A DNA stretch of 64,000 nt from JAPUME01 sp027294185 (GCA_963555835.3 CAUVWZ020000002.1:1364001-1428000), one strand, 5' to 3'. Counted from the first letter of the stretch, positions 51,921 to 62,744 are shown. A program made the numbers and translations. The notes: generated by a model from the sequence alone, not told the origin.

Positions 51921-53702
51921 TTAATAACCCCGCGCCGAGCCGTGGGAGCGGGAATCGGGCGCACCAAACAGCCATCCGGCATCCGCATCAATATGGATAG
52001 CATGACCGTTGGCGATGCCCCCGCGAACGTTCAGCACATGGCCGCGCTTCCGCAACAACTCCAGGGTATCGGGAGAAAAACCGAGCCGCTCCACCTCCAA
52101 CTGGTCCGGCATCCATTGATGATGGAAGCGGGGCCATTCGATGGCCTGGCGGACATCCATCTTGAAATCGATGACGTTCAAAATCACCTGAAGAACGGTG
52201 GAGATGATGCGCGGCCCTCCGGCGGCGCCGAGGACCAGAAATGGTTTGTCGTTGTAAACGACAATCGTGGGCGTCATGGAGGAAAGCGGCCGCTTGCCGG
52301 GTTCAATAGTATTGTTCTCGCTCTGCAGAAGCCCGAACTGGTTCGGCTGCCCGGGCCGGATGGTGAAGTCATCCATCTCATTATTGAGCAGAACCCCGGT
52401 CTCCGCCGCCGTGACACCCGACCCGTAGGCACTGTTCAGGGTGTAGGTGACGGCGACGGCGTTTCCTTCGGCGTCCACTATGGAATAGTGCGTGGTATCG
52501 CTGCTCTCATAGGCGATGACCTTCCCGGCGCCGATCGTAGAACTGGGAGTGATGCTCTCAGGGTCAATCATGGCGCGACGTTCGGCGGCATACTCCTTGC
52601 TGAGCAGGCGGGCGAGAGGAATCTCCGCGTAATCCGGATCGCCGAAATAGGCAGCCCGGTCGGCGAAGTAGAGTCGCATCATCTCCCCCACACGATGAAT
52701 CGCCGCAGGCGATCCCACTCCGGCGTTTTCGTAGCCGGTGCCTTCCAGCATATTGAGCATCTGAATGACACCTGCTCCGCCTGAGCTCGGCGGCGGGGCG
52801 CTCAGGATTTCATACCCCCGGTAGCTTCCTCGCAGCGGTTGCCGTTCGACGGCGACATAGGACCCCAAATCCTGCTTCGTGATCAGGCCGTCGTTTCGTG
52901 ACATGTCGGCACTGAGGAGCTCCGCCGTCGGGCCCTCGTAAAACCCGTCGGCGCCCGCCTCGGCAATGCGTCCGAGCGTCGCCCCCAACTCGGGCTGCAG
53001 CAGCCGATCACCGGCTTCGAAGAAGCGCCCATCGCGGAGGAAGATGCGCCGGGACTCGGGAAACTTTTCCAGCTTGGCCCGGGCCCCTCGCAGGGAACGA
53101 GCCAAAGAGTGGCTTACCGGAAACCCTTCTTCCGCCAACTCCTTCGCAGGCCGGACCAACTCCGCCCAGGGCTTGCTTCCGAACTTTCGCCAGGCAAGGT
53201 CAAAGCCGCGAACCGTGCCGGGCACTCCGGCGGCGCGGTAGCCTACGATGCTGCCTTGGAGGGAATCCCTCGCCTTTTCAAAGTACATATCCCGTGTGGA
53301 AGCGGAGGGTGCGCGCTCACGGAAATCGAAGAACGTCGAGCCTCCGTCACGGAGCCGGACCAGCATAAATCCGCCGCCACCCAGGTTCCCCGCCCTCGGA
53401 TAGGTGACGGCCAGGGCAAAGCCTACGGCAATGGCGGCATCGACGGCGTTGCCGCCGTCTTTCAAGATTCGCAACCCGACCCGAGTGGCGTGGTCTTCAT
53501 CAGTGACCACCATGGCATGCCTGGCGCGCACCGGTTCACCCGTGGCCGAGACAAGTAAAGGGGCAACGGGGAAAACCACCAGTAAAACCGCCAGCACAAT
53601 TCCCGCGGACCTGCGCAGGAGAAAAACCGGGGGATCTTGCACGGTTGAACTTTTTTGTCGTCCTCTCTTGGTGGAAAACATTTTCCCTTTCGATAAAAAC
53701 AT
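51921..53702 (-). CDS. ggt: Gamma-glutamyltransferase
   Basis: 593 residues with an N-terminal hydrophobic export segment (GIVLAVLLVVFPVAPLLVSA). Substrate Arg region NLGGGGFMLVRLRDG, autoprocessing and nucleophile site SSDTTHYSIVDAEGNAVAVT near residue 402, YTLNSAYGSGV, lid LLNNEMDDF and the oxyanion Gly region AAGGPRIISTV. Cleaves glutathione and transfers the gamma-glutamyl group in the periplasm after self-cleavage at the Thr. Confidence 0.96.
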   Translation of the reverse strand: MFLSKGKMFSTKRGRQKSSTVQDPPVFLLRRSAGIVLAVLLVVFPVAPLLVSATGEPVRARHAMVVTDEDHATRVGLRILKDGGNAVDAAIAVGFALAVTYPRAGNLGGGGFMLVRLRDGGSTFFDFRERAPSASTRDMYFEKARDSLQGSIVGYRAAGVPGTVRGFDLAWRKFGSKPWAELVRPAKELAEEGFPVSHSLARSLRGARAKLEKFPESRRIFLRDGRFFEAGDRLLQPELGATLGRIAEAGADGFYEGPTAELLSADMSRNDGLITKQDLGSYVAVERQPLRGSYRGYEILSAPPPSSGGAGVIQMLNMLEGTGYENAGVGSPAAIHRVGEMMRLYFADRAAYFGDPDYAEIPLARLLSKEYAAERRAMIDPESITPSSTIGAGKVIAYESSDTTHYSIVDAEGNAVAVTYTLNSAYGSGVTAAETGVLLNNEMDDFTIRPGQPNQFGLLQSENNTIEPGKRPLSSMTPTIVVYNDKPFLVLGAAGGPRIISTVLQVILNVIDFKMDVRQAIEWPRFHHQWMPDQLEVERLGFSPDTLELLRKRGHVLNVRGGIANGHAIHIDADAGWLFGAPDSRSHGSARGY

Positions 53703-53929
53703 TTAACCAGACTCTCCCAAAACTAAGTAGCACACTTTCATCCCGGAAGCCATTACCGGGACCGATTCCATGTTCATTAGGAGCCACTAATATTCATAAT
53801 CGAATGTCCAAATCCAGGAAAACAACAGCTAACAATTTGTCCCTCTCCGCCGATGGATTAAGCATTGGGGCGGATCGTCACTCGGCGCAGTAGGTAATCG
53901 AGGCCGGGGTCACCGAGAGGTTGTTGGTT

Positions 53930-54841
53930 ATGAAAACAAATTCGACTAATTCGGAGCTTTTCCCGACCGCCGTTCGCACAGCGATGATTCTGGCGGCGGG
54001 AATCATCTTTTTCGTGGCTTCGCCCCGCCACGCGTCTGCGCAGGGATTGAACTGGGAGGGGCAGACGGGCGCTTTCATCACCCCTTTTGCCTACACCATG
54101 GCCTCCCCTGCCAAAGGCGTTGCAAGACCGCAGGTCAGCTTCCACTATCTGGATACCGGCAACGTGGTCGGCGGCTACATGCAGACTTCGGTGACGACCG
54201 GAATGTTCAAGAGGGTGGAATTCGGCTATACCCGCACGCTCAGCATGGGAGGCACCACACCCGCCCTCAGCCCGCTTTTTGAAGGCGGTTTCAACACGGT
54301 TCACGGCAAGGTGAACCTGATTCCCGAAAACACCTGGAAAAAGAAGTACATGCCGGCCATCTCATGGGGATTCGTAGCCCGGACCCAGGTTCGGCACGTC
54401 GGCGGCGTCCTGAGCGCAAAGGATACCTCGAACGGTGACCTCTACATGGTCGCCACCAAGACCGTGACCCAGGTCAAGGGGCTGCCCTTCGTGGTCAGTC
54501 TCGGCTTCAAGCAGACCAACGCTTCGCTCTTCGGCATTGCCGGCAACGCCTCGGCGTGGCAGGGAAGGTTCTTCGGAGCGACCGCCTTCGTGTTCACAGG
54601 ACCGGCGAAAAGCACGCTGATCATCGGCTCCGAGTTTGCCCAGCAACCGCACTTCATCGAAGGCTTACAGGGAGCCACGGTTCCCACTTCGTTCACCTAC
54701 TTCGTGCGCATCGTTCCGGCACCCGAGAGGCTGAAGCTCAACGTCGATTTCGGCGTGGCCCAGGCCATCGGCGCCACCATGCCCGGAGTGGAGCTGGCGG
54801 CTCGTGGCCAGTTCGCGATGGGGGTCTCCTACCAGTTCTAA
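53930..54841 (+). CDS. Outer-membrane beta-barrel protein (DUF3034-like)
   Basis: 303 residues from ATG 53930; GAGAGG lies upstream. A signal peptide (TAMILAAGIIFFVASPRHASAQG) precedes GLNWEGQTGAFITPFAYTMA. Alternating amphipathic strands follow (VGGYMQTSVTTGMFKRVEFG), and the protein ends in GVSYQF, an aromatic C-terminus typical of BAM substrates. Specific role unknown. A GC-rich hairpin lies about 90 bp downstream. Confidence 0.75.
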   Translation: MKTNSTNSELFPTAVRTAMILAAGIIFFVASPRHASAQGLNWEGQTGAFITPFAYTMASPAKGVARPQVSFHYLDTGNVVGGYMQTSVTTGMFKRVEFGYTRTLSMGGTTPALSPLFEGGFNTVHGKVNLIPENTWKKKYMPAISWGFVARTQVRHVGGVLSAKDTSNGDLYMVATKTVTQVKGLPFVVSLGFKQTNASLFGIAGNASAWQGRFFGATAFVFTGPAKSTLIIGSEFAQQPHFIEGLQGATVPTSFTYFVRIVPAPERLKLNVDFGVAQAIGATMPGVELAARGQFAMGVSYQF

Positions 54842-54929
54842 GCCAGTTTCAGGGCAGCCTGTCCTGAGGCCGGCAACGAGACCCGTTCTAAAGTTTGTTG
54901 TGCAACCGGCACAACTCTCCCCAGGAGAG

Positions 54930-54956
54930 CCGCGACCCCCGACCCGAGGGTCGCGG
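54930..54956 (+). terminator. Possible terminator hairpin
   Basis: CCGCGACCC at 54930-54938 pairs with GGGTCGCGG at 54948-54956 (9 bp, 9-nt loop). It is followed by TTCTCCCCC rather than a T run, so termination is plausible but not certain. Confidence 0.55.
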
Positions 54957-55303
54957 TTCTCCCCCTCCTCTCCACGCAGTTTCTTGATATTTCCCCTCTG
55001 AGGGCATCTTGGACACTGAAATGCACTAAGAAATATTGGGCCGGTGGAGAGCTAAAGTTCCTCTTAGCGAGGCCGATGGTATGGAAAGCGAGGCTTCTGT
55101 GCAGGGTTCATTCAAAGCCAGGTCGGGGACGGCGCGCCCGCAACAGGTTCGGAGAGTGGGCCGCCTCAACCTTCCCGGACGGACCGGCATGGTAATCCGC
55201 AGGAGCTCAATGGGCCACTACGTGTGCGCCGGCTTTGTCGCTGCTCTACTCAGTGGCGAAGAGCGCTTTCTAAATTACCTTTTGGGAAGGTGACCAGGCA
55301 ACC
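54957..55303. other. Intergenic region, no gene seen
   Basis: No supportable coding sequence, RNA or repeat. A short open frame here (55036-55293) has no recognisable features and I do not call it. Confidence 0.4.
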
Positions 55304-55642
55304 ATGGAAATCATCCAAGATTTTGCTGAGAGCAAGAAAAACAAGTGGGTTCCGGTTCAGGAGGCAGCCGATAAGCTTCAGCAGGGCGAGGGGCTGCTGC
55401 TGATGCTTGAAGGCAGCGGATGTGCCAATCTGTCGGAGCTCTCTGTCGAGGCCCAGGAGGCTCTCGATCGAGCCGAATTGGCCGGATTTACCGTAGGTAT
55501 CAGCGATAAGGGAGACGGCGTCTACATTTGGAGAGAATTCCCCGACGCCCCCAAGGTATCTGAAATCGACGTCGAAGAGTACGCCCGGCTGATGCGCAGC
55601 CGTTTCACCCTGATTCAGGGCGGGAAAGCGGGGATCTGCTGA
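55304..55642 (+). CDS. Small soluble protein of unknown function
   Basis: 112 residues, acidic and helical at the start (MEIIQDFAESKKNKWVPVQE). The middle has LLLMLEGSGCANLSELSVEA and the end LMRSRFTLIQGGKAGIC. No signal peptide or membrane segment. AAGGTGACC lies upstream of ATG 55304. Family not recognised. Confidence 0.6.
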   Translation: MEIIQDFAESKKNKWVPVQEAADKLQQGEGLLLMLEGSGCANLSELSVEAQEALDRAELAGFTVGISDKGDGVYIWREFPDAPKVSEIDVEEYARLMRSRFTLIQGGKAGIC

Positions 55643-55681
55643 GGTCCCCACCGAACCTGAGTGGTGGGCATTCGGCCCGGC

Positions 55682-55987
55682 TCAGGTCCGGCGCTTCGGC
55701 TTCTTCTTTCCCCCGGCGGCAGGTTTCTTCTTCGCGCCCCGCACCTTTTCGACTCCAAAGGTAAACTGCGAAGCCAAGGCCGCCAACGCGCCTACCGCAG
55801 CCAGAATCGGCGCCACCAGCGTTCCTACCGTGGCCACCGTCAAAGGAATTTCCAGATAAGTCCTCCCCCGGTTGTCTTTGATAATAATGCGGCGAATATT
55901 CCCCTGATGGATCAACGACTTGACCTTATCCACCACGGCGCGACCGGCCACTTTGATTTCCTGATAAGTAGATTTAACTTTTTTCAT
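55682..55987 (-). CDS. DUF4342 domain protein
   Basis: 101 residues from ATG 55987, which follows GGAGCGGGA. Fits DUF4342: VVDKVKSLIHQGNIRRIIIK then LEIPLTVATVGTLVAPILAA and a following hydrophobic stretch, ending in a highly basic tail (KKKPAAGGKKKPKRRT). DUF4342 proteins are small and usually have one or two hydrophobic segments; function unknown. Confidence 0.8.
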   Translation of the reverse strand: MKKVKSTYQEIKVAGRAVVDKVKSLIHQGNIRRIIIKDNRGRTYLEIPLTVATVGTLVAPILAAVGALAALASQFTFGVEKVRGAKKKPAAGGKKKPKRRT

Positions 55988-56280
55988 CGTCCCGCTCCTC
56001 CCGCCTTCCGCCCCGCTAAGGAGGCTTTTTCCGCCCCTATAATATAATAAGTAAAAAATGGCGTGGGTTCCATGTTTACTTGCATCGGGAAGTATCCGCT
56101 TCCTCGGGGCGGTCCGGTCGGCTGATTGGAGAAATTCCTCAAGCCTCCCTTTCATCCACGGCCCCCAATCCCGTATAATGGTCGGCTGTTAGTCGCGGGG
56201 TATTTTTGTTGGTTGCGGCGAGCGCTGCAACCTCCTCAGTCCCCTATTGAACCGATGCCGATTTCACTGGTTTCCTGCTG

Positions 56281-57054
56281 ATGATGAAGGAAGGAAAATC
56301 ACAGAGCGTGCTCGCCAGAGTGAGCGGGCAACTGGCCGTAATTGAAAAACGCGACTGGGAACTCTGGTTGATCGTTACGCTCTCCGGAATCGTGTCGGCC
56401 TTCATGAGCGGTGAACGGTTACGAATGGAGCTCGAGGTTTCGCGCGAGTTGTTTCTGGGCCTGGTCGCTTTGCTCATTTTGTTCAACACCTACATTATTA
56501 CTCGCCGTCTGGAGTTGAGGAAGACTCGCGAGGCTTTGATCTCCACGGCGCTTCAGGGGGAGTTGTTACGCCTCCAGTCCTTCACAGACCCTCTGACCGA
56601 AGTTTTCAATCGCAGATCGCTGGACGAAATGGCGGCCAAGTATATCAGCCGCGCCAAGCGTCTGGGGAAACCCCTGAGCTTCATGCTGGTCGATGCGGAC
56701 CGTTTCAAAGAGGTCAACACGCGGTTCGGCCACCTGACGGGTGATTTCGTGATTGCCGAAATCGCTACGCTTCTCAAAGCGGCGGTGCGCGGGTCCGATG
56801 GGGTGGTTCGATACGGCGGCGATGAATTTCTGATCATCCTGGCCGACGCCCCTCAGGACGGGGGACATGTTGTAATAGAACGGATCACCAAATCCCTCGA
56901 AGATTGGAACCGCGCGGGACATTTGGCCGGCTTCGATCTGGTCCTCAGTATGGGTCTGGCCGAATGGTCGGAAGAAAAGAACCTGGATCAAATGCTCCGC
57001 GAAGCCGACAAAGCGATGTATTCCTCCAAAGAAGAATCGAAAACAACTAATTGA
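56281..57054 (+). CDS. Diguanylate cyclase with two transmembrane segments
   Basis: 257 residues. Two N-terminal hydrophobic segments (WLIVTLSGIVSAFM and LFLGLVALLILFNTYII) are followed by a linker helix and a GGDEF domain: DPLTEVFNRRSLDEM, the metal Asp in MLVDADRFKEVN and the signature RYGGDEFLIIL. The RxxD inhibitory site is not obvious five residues upstream of the signature. It would make c-di-GMP at the inner membrane. The PilZ protein at 36 kb could respond to it. Confidence 0.93.
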   Translation: MMKEGKSQSVLARVSGQLAVIEKRDWELWLIVTLSGIVSAFMSGERLRMELEVSRELFLGLVALLILFNTYIITRRLELRKTREALISTALQGELLRLQSFTDPLTEVFNRRSLDEMAAKYISRAKRLGKPLSFMLVDADRFKEVNTRFGHLTGDFVIAEIATLLKAAVRGSDGVVRYGGDEFLIILADAPQDGGHVVIERITKSLEDWNRAGHLAGFDLVLSMGLAEWSEEKNLDQMLREADKAMYSSKEESKTTN

Positions 57055-57366
57055 CCCATTGTGGTGAGCGCAGTCGTCGATCGTCTGATTCCCATCGGAT
57101 AGACGCGCTCAAAGCGGGAAGCTCCCAAGCTTGATCGTCTGAACAACAAACCCTGTCCCCGAAAAAAGCAACCGCACCGAACTCGGTCCGCGCACCCGTG
57201 ATCCATACTCTTTCATCGTGTGCAATCTGTTTCATCTTGACATCTCGTCTTCTGTGGTGTTCACTGGCGAAAATCAGCTAACCGCACACAAGCTCCACCT
57301 CGAATCGGTCTGAGGCATAATGCATTTGCGCGATCGGAATGCATGAAGTGTAAAAAGGAGGGGTCA
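57055..57366. other. Intergenic region, no gene seen
   Basis: A short minus-strand frame here (57047-57235) has no recognisable features. AAAAGGAGGGG at 57353-57363 is the ribosome site of the next gene. Confidence 0.4.
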
Positions 57367-57813
57367 ATGCAACCGCCATGTTTTTCTCGTGAAAGGTTCG
57401 GAATGCTGGCTTGCCTGATTCTGCTGGCCCTCAGCACGGCGGCTGCAAAGGACGGCCGGGACTTCGCCGGCTTCTATGAGTTGAGCGAGGTCGTGGAGTT
57501 CGTTGAGGAATTTCAGGTCACGCTCACGGTCCGTGTCTTCAACTACAGCGGCGCCGAGGTGAACGACGCCACCGTCATGCTGGAAGATTCCTTCCTGCAC
57601 GGTGAACCCTACGGCTCCTTCATCACCCCTGTTTACTTTCAGGACCGCGAAAGTGTCCGCCTGAGCGACCGCTTCACCATCCCCCGCAGGGAATACGAGG
57701 ACTGGCAGGAAGGTCGCACACCCCGCTTGACCATCGATTACATGGACGCCGATGGGAACACGATCCGGCGGCCGATCGAACTCGCCCAGATGCCCTTGGG
57801 CGAGGAAGAGTAG
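57367..57813 (+). CDS. Exported protein of unknown function
   Basis: 148 residues from ATG 57367 after AAGGAGGGG. A signal peptide (MLACLILLALSTAAAKDG) precedes an immunoglobulin-like beta layout: QVTLTVRVFNYSGAEVNDAT, RLSDRFTIPRREYEDW and RLTIDYMDADGNTIRRPIEL. It ends 2 bp before the large NHL protein gene, so the two form an operon. Confidence 0.7.
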   Translation: MQPPCFSRERFGMLACLILLALSTAAAKDGRDFAGFYELSEVVEFVEEFQVTLTVRVFNYSGAEVNDATVMLEDSFLHGEPYGSFITPVYFQDRESVRLSDRFTIPRREYEDWQEGRTPRLTIDYMDADGNTIRRPIELAQMPLGEEE

Positions 57814-57815
57814 CC

Positions 57816-60800
57816 ATGCGCCGAGTGATTACCTTATTTGTCCTATTCCTGACCCTGGGCCTGGCTCGGAGCGCGAATGCACAGGACATCATCACCACTG
57901 TCGCTGGTGGCGGGCCCAACAACCTCCCGGCAGTTTCCGCCAACCTTGACGAGCCACTTGGTGTAGCATTTGACGCCGCCGGCAACCTTTTCATCGCTGA
58001 CGAGGGCAGCCACCGCATCTTCAAGGTGGACACCTCGGGCCAGTTGACCGTGGTCGCGGGCATCGGCATTTTTGGTTTTAGTGGCGACGGCGGCCCGGCC
58101 ACCAGCGCCAGCTTGGCGAGCCCCGTTAGCGTGGCCCTGGATGGCGCCGGCAACCTCTTCATCACTGACCAGGGCAACCAACGCATCCGCCGCGTGGACG
58201 CTGCTACCGGCATCATCACCACGGTGGCGGGCAACGGCTTTGGAGGTTTTAGTGGCGATGGCGGCCCGGCCACCAGCGCCAGCTTGACCAACCCCTTTGA
58301 CGTGGCGCTGGATGGCGCCGGCAACCTCTTCATCGCTGACTTCAGCAACTCCCGCATCCGCAAGGTGGACACCTCGGGGATCATCACTACGGTGGCGGGC
58401 AACGGCGGCTTCACGTTTAGTGGCGACGGCGGCCCGGCCACCAGCGCCAGCTTGCGCAGCCCCACCGGGGTGGCGCTGGATGGCGCCGGCAACCTCTTCA
58501 TCGCTGACGGGGGCAACTTCCGCATCCGCAAGGTGGACACCTCGGGGATCATCACCACGGTGGCGGGCAACGGCAGCTCCGAGTTTAGTGGCGACGGCGG
58601 CCCGGCCACCAGCGCCAGCTTGACCAACCCCTTCGGCGTGGCCCTGGATGGCACCGGCAACCTTTTCATCGCTGACGAGGGCAGCAACCGCATCCGCAAG
58701 GTGGACACCTCGGGGATCATCACCACGGTGGCGGGCAACGGCAGCTCCGGGTTTAGTGGCGACGGCGGACCGGCCATCAGCGCGAGTTTGAGTGGGCCCA
58801 TTGGCGTGGCCCTGGATGGCACCGGCAACCTCTTCTTCGCTGACGGGCAACAACCGCATCCGCAAGGTGGACACCTCGGGGATCATCTCTACGGTGGCGG
58901 GCGACGGCATCTTCGGATTTAGTGGCGACGGCGACCCGGCCACCAGCGCCAGCTTGCGCGACCCCTTCGGCGTGGCCCTGGATGGCGCCGGCAACCTCTT
59001 CATCGCTGACCGGTTCAACCAACGCATCCGCCGCGTGGACGCTGCTACCGGCATCATCACCACGGTGGCGGGCGACGGCCCCACGGGTATTGGAGCTGGT
59101 GGCTTTAGTGGCGACGGCGGCCCGGCCACCAGCGCCAGCTTGAATTCCCCCTTCGGCGTGGCCGTGGATGGCGCCGGCAACCTCTTTATCGCTGACACTT
59201 TGAACAACCGCATCCGCAAGGTGGACACCTCGGGGATCATCACCACCGTGGCGGGCAACGGCAGCTTCGGGTTTAGTGGTGACGGCGGCCCGGCTACCAG
59301 CGCCAGCTTGCACGAGCCCTTCGGCGTGGCCCTGGATGGCAGTGGCAACCTCTTCATCGCTGACCGGTTCAACCAACGCATCCGCCGCGTGGACGCTGCT
59401 ACCGGCATCATCACCACGGTGGCGGGCGACGGCCCCACGGGTATTGGAGCTGGTGGCTTTAGTGGCGACGGCGGCCCGGCCACCAGCGCCAGCTTGAGCT
59501 TCCCCTTCGGCGTGGCCCTGGATGGCAGTGGCAACCTCTTCATCGCTGACTTCAGCAACTCCCGCATCCGCAAGGTCAGCTTTCTGAACCCGCCTGCTGT
59601 CAGCCTTTCTATTGCCGACCTTACTTTTGCCGATCGGCCTGTCGGGACCACCAGTACAGCACAAACTGTTACCTTAACGAATAACGGCGAGGGCGTGTTT
59701 ACCATTAGCAGCATTGCCGTGAGCGGGGATTTTGCTCAAACCAATGACTGCGCTTCACTGGCAGCGTCGGCGAGCTGCACGTTCAACGTCACCTTCACTC
59801 CTACGGCCGGCGGCGCGCGGACGGGAATACTCACCATCGACTCGAACGACCCGAGCAGCCCGCAGATTGTAGCTCTGTCCGGGACCGGCATTGCACCGGC
59901 GGTAAGCTTGACCTCGACGAGTTTGACGTTCGTGGCGCAACTGGTGGGGACGACGGGGGACTCGCAGATAGTGACGCTGACGAACACGGGCAGCGCTTCG
60001 TTGAACTTCTCAAGTATCGTGGCGAGTGGAGATTTTGCACAGACCAATGATTGTGGGACGTCGGTGGCCGCGGCGGCAAGCTGCACGATCACGGTGAGCT
60101 TCACACCGACGGGAGACGGGATTCGGACCGGGGAATTGATTCTCTCCTCCAATGACCCGAACAGTCCGCAGAGCATCCTGCTGACGGGCGAGGGGATCGG
60201 TGTGGTGAGCGACCTGACCCTGTCGGCGAGCAGTCTCACCTTTGGCGACCAGTTGTGTACTACGACGAGCAGTGCACAGAATGTGACACTGACGAACACG
60301 GGCGATGCGGTGATAAATATTTCGAGCATCTTTGCCAGCGGAGAATTCACAGTGACGAATGACTGTGGGGCGTCGGTAGCCGCGGCGGCAAGCTGCACGA
60401 TCACGGTGAGCTTCACGCCGAAGGTTATCGGGGCGAGGACGGGGTCGGTGACGATTGTCACCGACGCGCCGGGCAGCCCGCATGGGATCGAGTTATCGGG
60501 GACGGCGGTGGAGTTGTCGCTGATGGTGACGGCGGCCAGTCAACTGGAAAAGACGATCGAAGCGGGAGAGACGGCGACGTTTCAGATGACGCTGGTAGCG
60601 GACGGGGTGACCGAGATGTGTTTCCTGAGTTGCAGTGGAGCGCCGGCGGGAGCGACGTGCACGGTGGAGCCGGCAGAGATGGGGTTGGGGGGACCGGTGA
60701 CGACGACGGTGGTGGCATCCGTCCGTACTACGGCTCGGACCTCGGGAGCCGCAACTTTTCCGGGACCCACAGGAAGAAATCCCTGGCAGCCTTGGTTTTT

Positions 60801-61065
60801 CGTCTTCGTGGTGGTCGTAAGCATGGTGGAGGCAATGAGGCGGCGTGGAAGCATCATCCCAACGCTCAGGCTCAAGCGAGCCTACGTGGGCTTGGGGGCG
60901 ATCCTGCTGATGGTGGGCTTGTGGACGGCGTGCGGGACGGGAGGTATGGAAAACGCGGGAGGCGGCACGGGAGGGACTCCACCCGGGACCTCGACGCTTA
61001 CAGTCACGGTAAGAACCTCGAGCGGGCAGAGCATGTCCGCAGCGGTAACTCTGAATGTAAGGTAA
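57816..61065 (+). CDS. NHL-repeat / choice-of-anchor-D secreted protein, one frameshift
   Basis: Read with one frameshift near 58848 this is about 1,080 residues. Signal peptide ITLFVLFLTLGLARSANAQD; then about eleven NHL beta-propeller repeats (unit: GVALDGAGNLFIAD, RIRKVDTSGIITTVAG, FSGDGGPATSASL) in two alternating subtypes; then three ASH/choice-of-anchor-D Ig-like domains (LTFADRPVGTTSTAQTVTLT, CTFNVTFTP); then a C-terminal part with hydrophobic stretches (FFVFVVVVSMV and AILLMVGLWTACG). The frameshift is visible because GACGGGGGCAAC in a sister repeat is GACGGGCAAC here, two G fewer. Either the gene is inactivated or the repeat was mis-assembled. Probably surface-exposed. Confidence 0.85.
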
Positions 61066-61232
61066 CCGATTCACGCTATCCAGCCTCTCCGTGACACGAT
61101 AGGTGGGAGTGGCACTACTATTGACAGGGGAGAATCCGACCTATAGCATTGCACCAGTCACTGGCGACCAAAATACCATTAAGAGCTCCACCCGTCGGTC
61201 CGAACTCGCTGGCCCCTATGGGTCTTGGAGGA

Positions 61233-62744
61233 ATGATGCCAAGGAAATTCTTTGTCCTTCTCCCGATTATCCTACCCTTGATAATATTCGGGTTCGTACT
61301 GCAAGCTGCCCCTCCACGGGCGTTGGGGTTGATCAGGGGACAAGGGGATGCTCGGGTCAACGGGGTCAGCCTTCAACGTTCTTCCAGCTTGTTTGCGGGG
61401 GACGTGATCAGCACGGCAGACGACTCTTTGGCATGGATTTACCTCACTCCTGAGGTGCAAGTCATCCTTGCTGAACAATCCCAGTTGGAATGCAACGGAA
61501 GCCGGTCACGGTTGCAGTTGAGCTTGGCGCAAGGGAAGGTCCAGGTTCGCGATTCCGGCAACGACCCCCTAACCTTAAAGCTTTTCAATAGCTCAGTGGA
61601 TATACAAGCAGTCGGTGCGTTTCCTGCCTCCTACGTAATCGTTTCCAACGGGTCCGAAACCTCCCTTTCTGTCCTTGGCGGGCAGGTAGGCATCCAAAAC
61701 GGACGCAACCGTTTGGAGCTTTCGACCGGTCAGCAAGTAAAGTTTTCGGCCCAGCCACAGGCGGCAGCCACCGAAGAGCGCGCAGGAGAGGTGACCGCGC
61801 TGATTCCTCGGGATCTATTGGAGCGCAGCGGGCAAGAGGTTGAGATCAAACTGAAGGACGAAGTGCAATGGAATGATATCATCCGCACCCTGGAGCGAGG
61901 CCGAGTGCGGGTGGCATTGTTGGATGGCTCAACCATCAATATCGGTGCGCGCTCAACGTTTCGAGTCCTGAGGCACGACACAGAGAGCCAACAGACGGAA
62001 GTGGAACTCACTTTTGGACGTGCACGCGCACGCATCCGACAACTCACCCGGCCTGACGCCTCTTTTGAGCTAAGAACGCAAACGGCTGTAATCGGCGTTG
62101 TGGGTACGCTGTTCGCCGTTGAAGCGGAAGCTGATGTGACGAGAGTTTATTGCTTAGAGGGAAGGATAAGGGTTCGGAACATTGATCTTACCGTTCCGGG
62201 AGAAGTAACACTTGATCCGGGGCAGATGACCGAAGTAGTTCGTGGTCTTCCTCCTACCGGAGCGGTACAGGCACCTGCGAGCCAGGTTCAAAGCCAGATG
62301 TCGCAGACTCAAATCGAAGGGCTTCCGGGAGCACAGGTGGCTCCAACATCCGCTCCCGGCGGAGCACCGGGTGGAGCCGTCACCACCACGTCTACAGTCT
62401 CGACCGCGCCGACCGCGCCGTCCGGAGTTCTGAGTTCTGCTATGGTCACCAACGTGGCTGCTGGGGCCAGCGCAGGAAGTGTCATCACCTCGGGCATTGC
62501 GGCAAGCAAGGCCGGCGGGGCGGCGGACCAGACGGAAGCCGCCGCCTCGGCAACTCAAACGACGCTTACCTCAGCAAGCACACTGAACTCTTCGTCCGCC
62601 TCCCTTGAGGATTCAGTTGAATCGCTTGATTTGTCTTTGGACGGCTTGATTACCGATATTTGCGAGGCAGAGGCGATCAGCCCCGGGGCTTCTCCGAGCT
62701 GTACGGACCGAGTTCCCACGGGCGAACTCTGCAGCCTGTGCTAG
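61233..62744 (+). CDS. FecR-domain exported protein with Ala/Ser/Thr-rich tail
   Basis: About 503 residues starting at one of two tandem ATGs (61233 or 61236) behind TTGGAGGA. An N-terminal membrane segment (VLLPIILPLIIFGFVLQ) precedes two FecR-like beta domains: about 30-150 (GLIRGQGDARVNGVSLQRSS, LFAGDVISTADDS) and 220-350 (RGRVRVALLDGSTINIGARS, QTAVIGVVGTLFAVEAEADV). The last 130 residues are low-complexity Ala, Ser, Thr, Gly and Gln with little structure, ending in a Cys-containing CTDRVPTGELCSLC. No sigma factor is adjacent, so this is the stand-alone FecR-domain type seen in Acidobacteria, not an iron-signalling anti-sigma factor. Confidence 0.85.
   Translation: MMPRKFFVLLPIILPLIIFGFVLQAAPPRALGLIRGQGDARVNGVSLQRSSSLFAGDVISTADDSLAWIYLTPEVQVILAEQSQLECNGSRSRLQLSLAQGKVQVRDSGNDPLTLKLFNSSVDIQAVGAFPASYVIVSNGSETSLSVLGGQVGIQNGRNRLELSTGQQVKFSAQPQAAATEERAGEVTALIPRDLLERSGQEVEIKLKDEVQWNDIIRTLERGRVRVALLDGSTINIGARSTFRVLRHDTESQQTEVELTFGRARARIRQLTRPDASFELRTQTAVIGVVGTLFAVEAEADVTRVYCLEGRIRVRNIDLTVPGEVTLDPGQMTEVVRGLPPTGAVQAPASQVQSQMSQTQIEGLPGAQVAPTSAPGGAPGGAVTTTSTVSTAPTAPSGVLSSAMVTNVAAGASAGSVITSGIAASKAGGAADQTEAAASATQTTLTSASTLNSSSASLEDSVESLDLSLDGLITDICEAEAISPGASPSCTDRVPTGELCSLC

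Noticed and set aside
57674..59714. Long antisense open frames (384 and 623 codons) opposite the NHL gene
   Set aside because: They arise from the repetitive GC-rich NHL repeats read backwards; they are low-complexity, repeat with the same period and have no ribosome site.
61239..62744. FecR-domain protein as an iron-responsive anti-sigma factor
   Set aside because: No ECF sigma factor or TonB receptor gene is adjacent, and the long low-complexity tail does not fit FecR signalling proteins.
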